Positions 61,995 to 64,000 of a DNA stretch of 64,000 bases are shown piece after piece. This stretch comes from Microbacterium sp. AZCO. GTDB taxonomy: Bacteria > Actinomycetota > Actinomycetes > Actinomycetales > Microbacteriaceae. Position 1 is the first letter of the stretch, and each line of letters opens with the position of its first letter. The DNA lies in NCBI RefSeq assembly GCF_039614715.1, contig NZ_CP154857.1, forward strand, positions 496,001 through 560,000, written 5' to 3'. The notes beneath the pieces are model-generated. The model saw only the letters and a list, made by a program, of their open reading frames with translations, had not been told where the DNA came from and did no database searches. Position numbers and translations under genes: made by a program.

Positions 61995-63346
61995 TGACCG
62001 ACTACCGCCGCCTGCGCGTCGCGCTGCTCGGAGCCGGAGCCGTCGGCTCGCAGGTCGCCGATCTGCTGCTGCGCCACGGGTCCGAGCTCGCCGACCGTGC
62101 GGGCGCGACGCTCGAGCTCGTCGGGATCGCCGTGCGCGACGTCGACGCCCAGCGCGATGTCGAGCTGCCCCGCGAGCTGTTCACGACCGACGCCGAGCCC
62201 CTCATCGTCGGCTCCGACATCGTCATCGAGCTCATGGGCGGCATCGAGCCGGCGCGAGCGCACCTCCTCCAGGCGATCAACTCGGGCGCCGACGTCGTGA
62301 CGGCGAACAAGGCCCTCCTCGCGACCCACGGCTCCGAGATCTTCGACGCCGCCGACCAGGTGGGTGCGCAGGTCTACTACGAGGCCGCCGCGGCGGGCGC
62401 CATCCCGATCATCCGTCCCCTGCGCGACTCGCTCGCGGGCGACCGCGTGCAGCGCATCATGGGCATCGTCAACGGCACGACCAACTACATCCTCGACCGC
62501 ATGGACACCGAGGGCGCCGAGTTCACCGACGTCCTCGCCGACGCGCAGGCACTCGGCTACGCGGAGGCCGACCCCACCGCCGATGTCGAGGGCTATGACG
62601 CCGCGCAGAAGGCGGCGATCCTCGCGAGCCTCGCCTTCCACACCACGGTTCCCCTCGAGGCCGTGCACCGCGAGGGCATCACGGGCATCGACAAGGCGAT
62701 GATGGATGCCGCGCGCCACGCCGGCTACGTCATCAAGCTCCTCGCGGTCTGCGAGCGCCTGACCGGGGCCGACGGCGCGGAGTCGATCTCGGTGCGCGTC
62801 TACCCGGCCCTCGTCAGCCGCGCACACCCCCTAGCGAGCGTGCACGGCGCGAACAACGCCGTCTTCGTTCAGGCGGAGGCGGCCGGCAACCTCATGTTCT
62901 ACGGCGCGGGCGCCGGCGGGGTGCAGACCGCGTCGGCCGTGCTCGGCGACGTCGTCTCGGCCGCGCGCCGGCACATCGCGGGCGGCGTCGGCGTGGGGGA
63001 GTCCACGCGCGCCAACCTCCCGATCGTCGAGATCGGCCGCGTGACGACGAGCTACCAGATCACCCTCGAGGTCGACGACGAGCCCGGCGTGCTGGCCAAG
63101 ATCGCCGGCATCCTGAGCGAGGGCCGCGTGTCGATCGCGACGCTCGAGCAGACCGTGATCCACGACCCCTCGACGAGCTCGGGGACAGAGTCGTCGCTCC
63201 GCGACGACAACCTCGGTGGAGTCGCCCGGCTCGTCATCGGAACCCACAAAGCCCTGGAGCAGGACCTGAGCGAGACCGTCGATCGGCTCGCGGCGAGCGG
63301 CGTCGTGGAGCGCGTCGTCTCGGTCCTGCGTGTAGAAGGAGACTGA
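61994..63346 (+). CDS. hom: Homoserine dehydrogenase with ACT domain
   Basis: Reduces aspartate semialdehyde to homoserine, the branch point to threonine and methionine (metX uses its product). The 450-residue enzyme has a [16 protein letters not shown](P)-binding loop, [11 protein letters not shown] and [19 protein letters not shown] catalytic segments, and a C-terminal ACT domain ([31 protein letters not shown]) for threonine feedback. Within the ACT domain, residues 391-398 (DPSTSSGT) are encoded by a copy of the intergenic palindromic repeat. Confidence 0.96.
   Translation: MTDYRRLRVALLGAGAVGSQVADLLLRHGSELADRAGATLELVGIAVRDVDAQRDVELPRELFTTDAEPLIVGSDIVIELMGGIEPARAHLLQAINSGADVVTANKALLATHGSEIFDAADQVGAQVYYEAAAAGAIPIIRPLRDSLAGDRVQRIMGIVNGTTNYILDRMDTEGAEFTDVLADAQALGYAEADPTADVEGYDAAQKAAILASLAFHTTVPLEAVHREGITGIDKAMMDAARHAGYVIKLLAVCERLTGADGAESISVRVYPALVSRAHPLASVHGANNAVFVQAEAAGNLMFYGAGAGGVQTASAVLGDVVSAARRHIAGGVGVGESTRANLPIVEIGRVTTSYQITLEVDDEPGVLAKIAGILSEGRVSIATLEQTVIHDPSTSSGTESSLRDDNLGGVARLVIGTHKALEQDLSETVDRLAASGVVERVVSVLRVEGD
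63164..63187. repeat. REP-like repeat inserted in frame inside hom
   Basis: The 24 bp here match the reverse complement of the intergenic element at 31642-31665 in 22 positions (core CCCTCGACGAGCTCGGGGA versus CCCTCGACAAGCTCGGGGA). They encode DPSTSSGT in a loop of the ACT domain. Being a multiple of three, the insertion keeps the frame. Confidence 0.7.
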
Positions 63347-63347
63347 C

Positions 63348-64000
63348 ATGGCACACGTCTGGCGCGGAGTCCTCCGCGAGTACGCAGATCGCCTCGGCGT
63401 CACGGACGCCTCGACCGTCGTGACGCTCGGCGAGGGCGGCACGCCGCTCCTGCCCGCCCCCGCGCTGTCGCGCCGCACCGGAACCGACGTGTGGGTGAAG
63501 TTCGAGGGCATGAACCCGACCGGCTCGTTCAAGGACCGCGGCATGACCGTCGCGGTCTCGCGCGCGATCGAGCACGGCGCGAAGGCGGTCATCTGCGCCT
63601 CGACCGGCAACACGTCGGCCTCGGCCGCCGCCTACGCGGCGCACGCGGGCATCACGGCCGCCGTGCTCGTGCCCGAGGGCAAGATCGCGATGGGCAAGCT
63701 CAGCCAGGCCGTCGCGCACAACGGCCGCCTCATCCAGATCCGCGGCAACTTCGACGACTGCCTCGAGATCGCGCGCGAGCTCGCCGACCACTACCCGGTG
63801 CATCTCGTCAACTCCGTCAACCCCGATCGCATCGACGGTCAGAAGACGGCGGCGTACGAGATCGTCGAGCAGCTCGGCGACGCGCCCGACTTCCACTTCA
63901 TCCCGGTCGGCAACGCGGGCAACTACACCGCCTACACGCGCGGCTACACCGAGGAGGCCGAGGCCGGCGTCTCGACCCGGGTGCCCCGGATGTTCGGCTT
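63348..64000 (+). CDS. thrC: Threonine synthase, N-terminal part
   Basis: Converts O-phosphohomoserine to threonine. The first 217 residues are present and the frame runs off the right edge. PLP lysine 62 lies in [38 protein letters not shown] and [11 protein letters not shown] are conserved PLP-phosphate and substrate loops of the short actinobacterial ThrC type. It begins 1 nt after the hom stop, with AGAAGGAGA upstream. thrB is expected beyond the window. Confidence 0.97.
   Translation, partial: MAHVWRGVLREYADRLGVTDASTVVTLGEGGTPLLPAPALSRRTGTDVWVKFEGMNPTGSFKDRGMTVAVSRAIEHGAKAVICASTGNTSASAAAYAAHAGITAAVLVPEGKIAMGKLSQAVAHNGRLIQIRGNFDDCLEIARELADHYPVHLVNSVNPDRIDGQKTAAYEIVEQLGDAPDFHFIPVGNAGNYTAYTRGYTEEAEAGVSTRVPRMFG

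Overview
The window looks like chromosomal DNA of a high-G+C actinobacterium of the family Microbacteriaceae, most likely Microbacterium or a close relative. Base composition is roughly 70% G+C by eye. Genes are tightly packed, with many 4-bp ATGA/GTGA overlaps. The gene set is actinobacterial: SigR/RsrA, fused Kgd-type 2-oxoglutarate dehydrogenase, GuaB1, DUF3097, emfourin and an LmeA-like protein. There is no prophage, insertion sequence, CRISPR array or rRNA. No gene-free stretch exceeds 300 bases; the longest is 25,815-26,107.

Layout. 1-5.4 kb: 5' part of aroA, divergent from sigR-rsrA, then an MprF-like aminoacyl-lipid synthase overlapping an esterase gene. 5.5-10.3 kb: a lipid/glycerol locus, with diacylglycerol kinase and alkyl-DHAP-synthase-like flavoprotein divergent from TetR and glpD; it has the same content as Rv2249c-Rv2252 of M. 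tuberculosis. 10.3-18.2 kb: APC permease, kgd, guaB1, BrkB-like protein. 18.3-26.9 kb: two CNNM/CBS transporters behind a possible leader peptide, old-yellow-enzyme, nnrD, membrane glycosyltransferase, thiamine-binding protein, MFS exporter, Nudix. 26.9-31.6 kb: metX and metY for methionine, an SDR and an AlaX-like editing protein. 31.7-36.5 kb: MFS, phosphoribosyltransferase, ung, GNAT, and a protealysin-like protease with its emfourin inhibitor. 36.6-41.8 kb: a complete dppABCDF peptide importer. 42-46 kb: hydrolase, AhpD-like protein, phosphatase, a SIP-domain protein behind an iron box, HEXXH protein, arginase. 46-49 kb: TPM-domain protein and PspA. 49-53 kb: DUF3097, trmB, MFS, CPBP-like protein. 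53-58 kb: candidate small RNA, membrane protein, a frameshifted SDR, tRNA-Arg(CCG), SGNH hydrolase, transglutaminase. 58-64 kb: argS, LmeA-like protein, lysA, hom, thrC, i.e. the actinobacterial aspartate-family cluster.

Two window-wide patterns deserve attention. (1) The heptamer GGATGCC (either orientation) occurs about 100 times by hand count against about 15 expected. It appears inside genes, where it imposes the otherwise uncommon codons GAT and GCA, and as inverted pairs in several intergenic hairpins. (2) About twenty genes have a TANNNT-like -10 hexamer ending only 6-9 nt before the start codon, the layout of leaderless transcripts; this decides many of the start codons chosen here. 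The best candidates for something undescribed are the GGATGCC system, a Pro/Asp-rich leader peptide overlapping the CNNM operon start, a promoter-plus-terminator small RNA at 53.2 kb, and a mobile palindromic repeat found both between genes and in frame inside hom.
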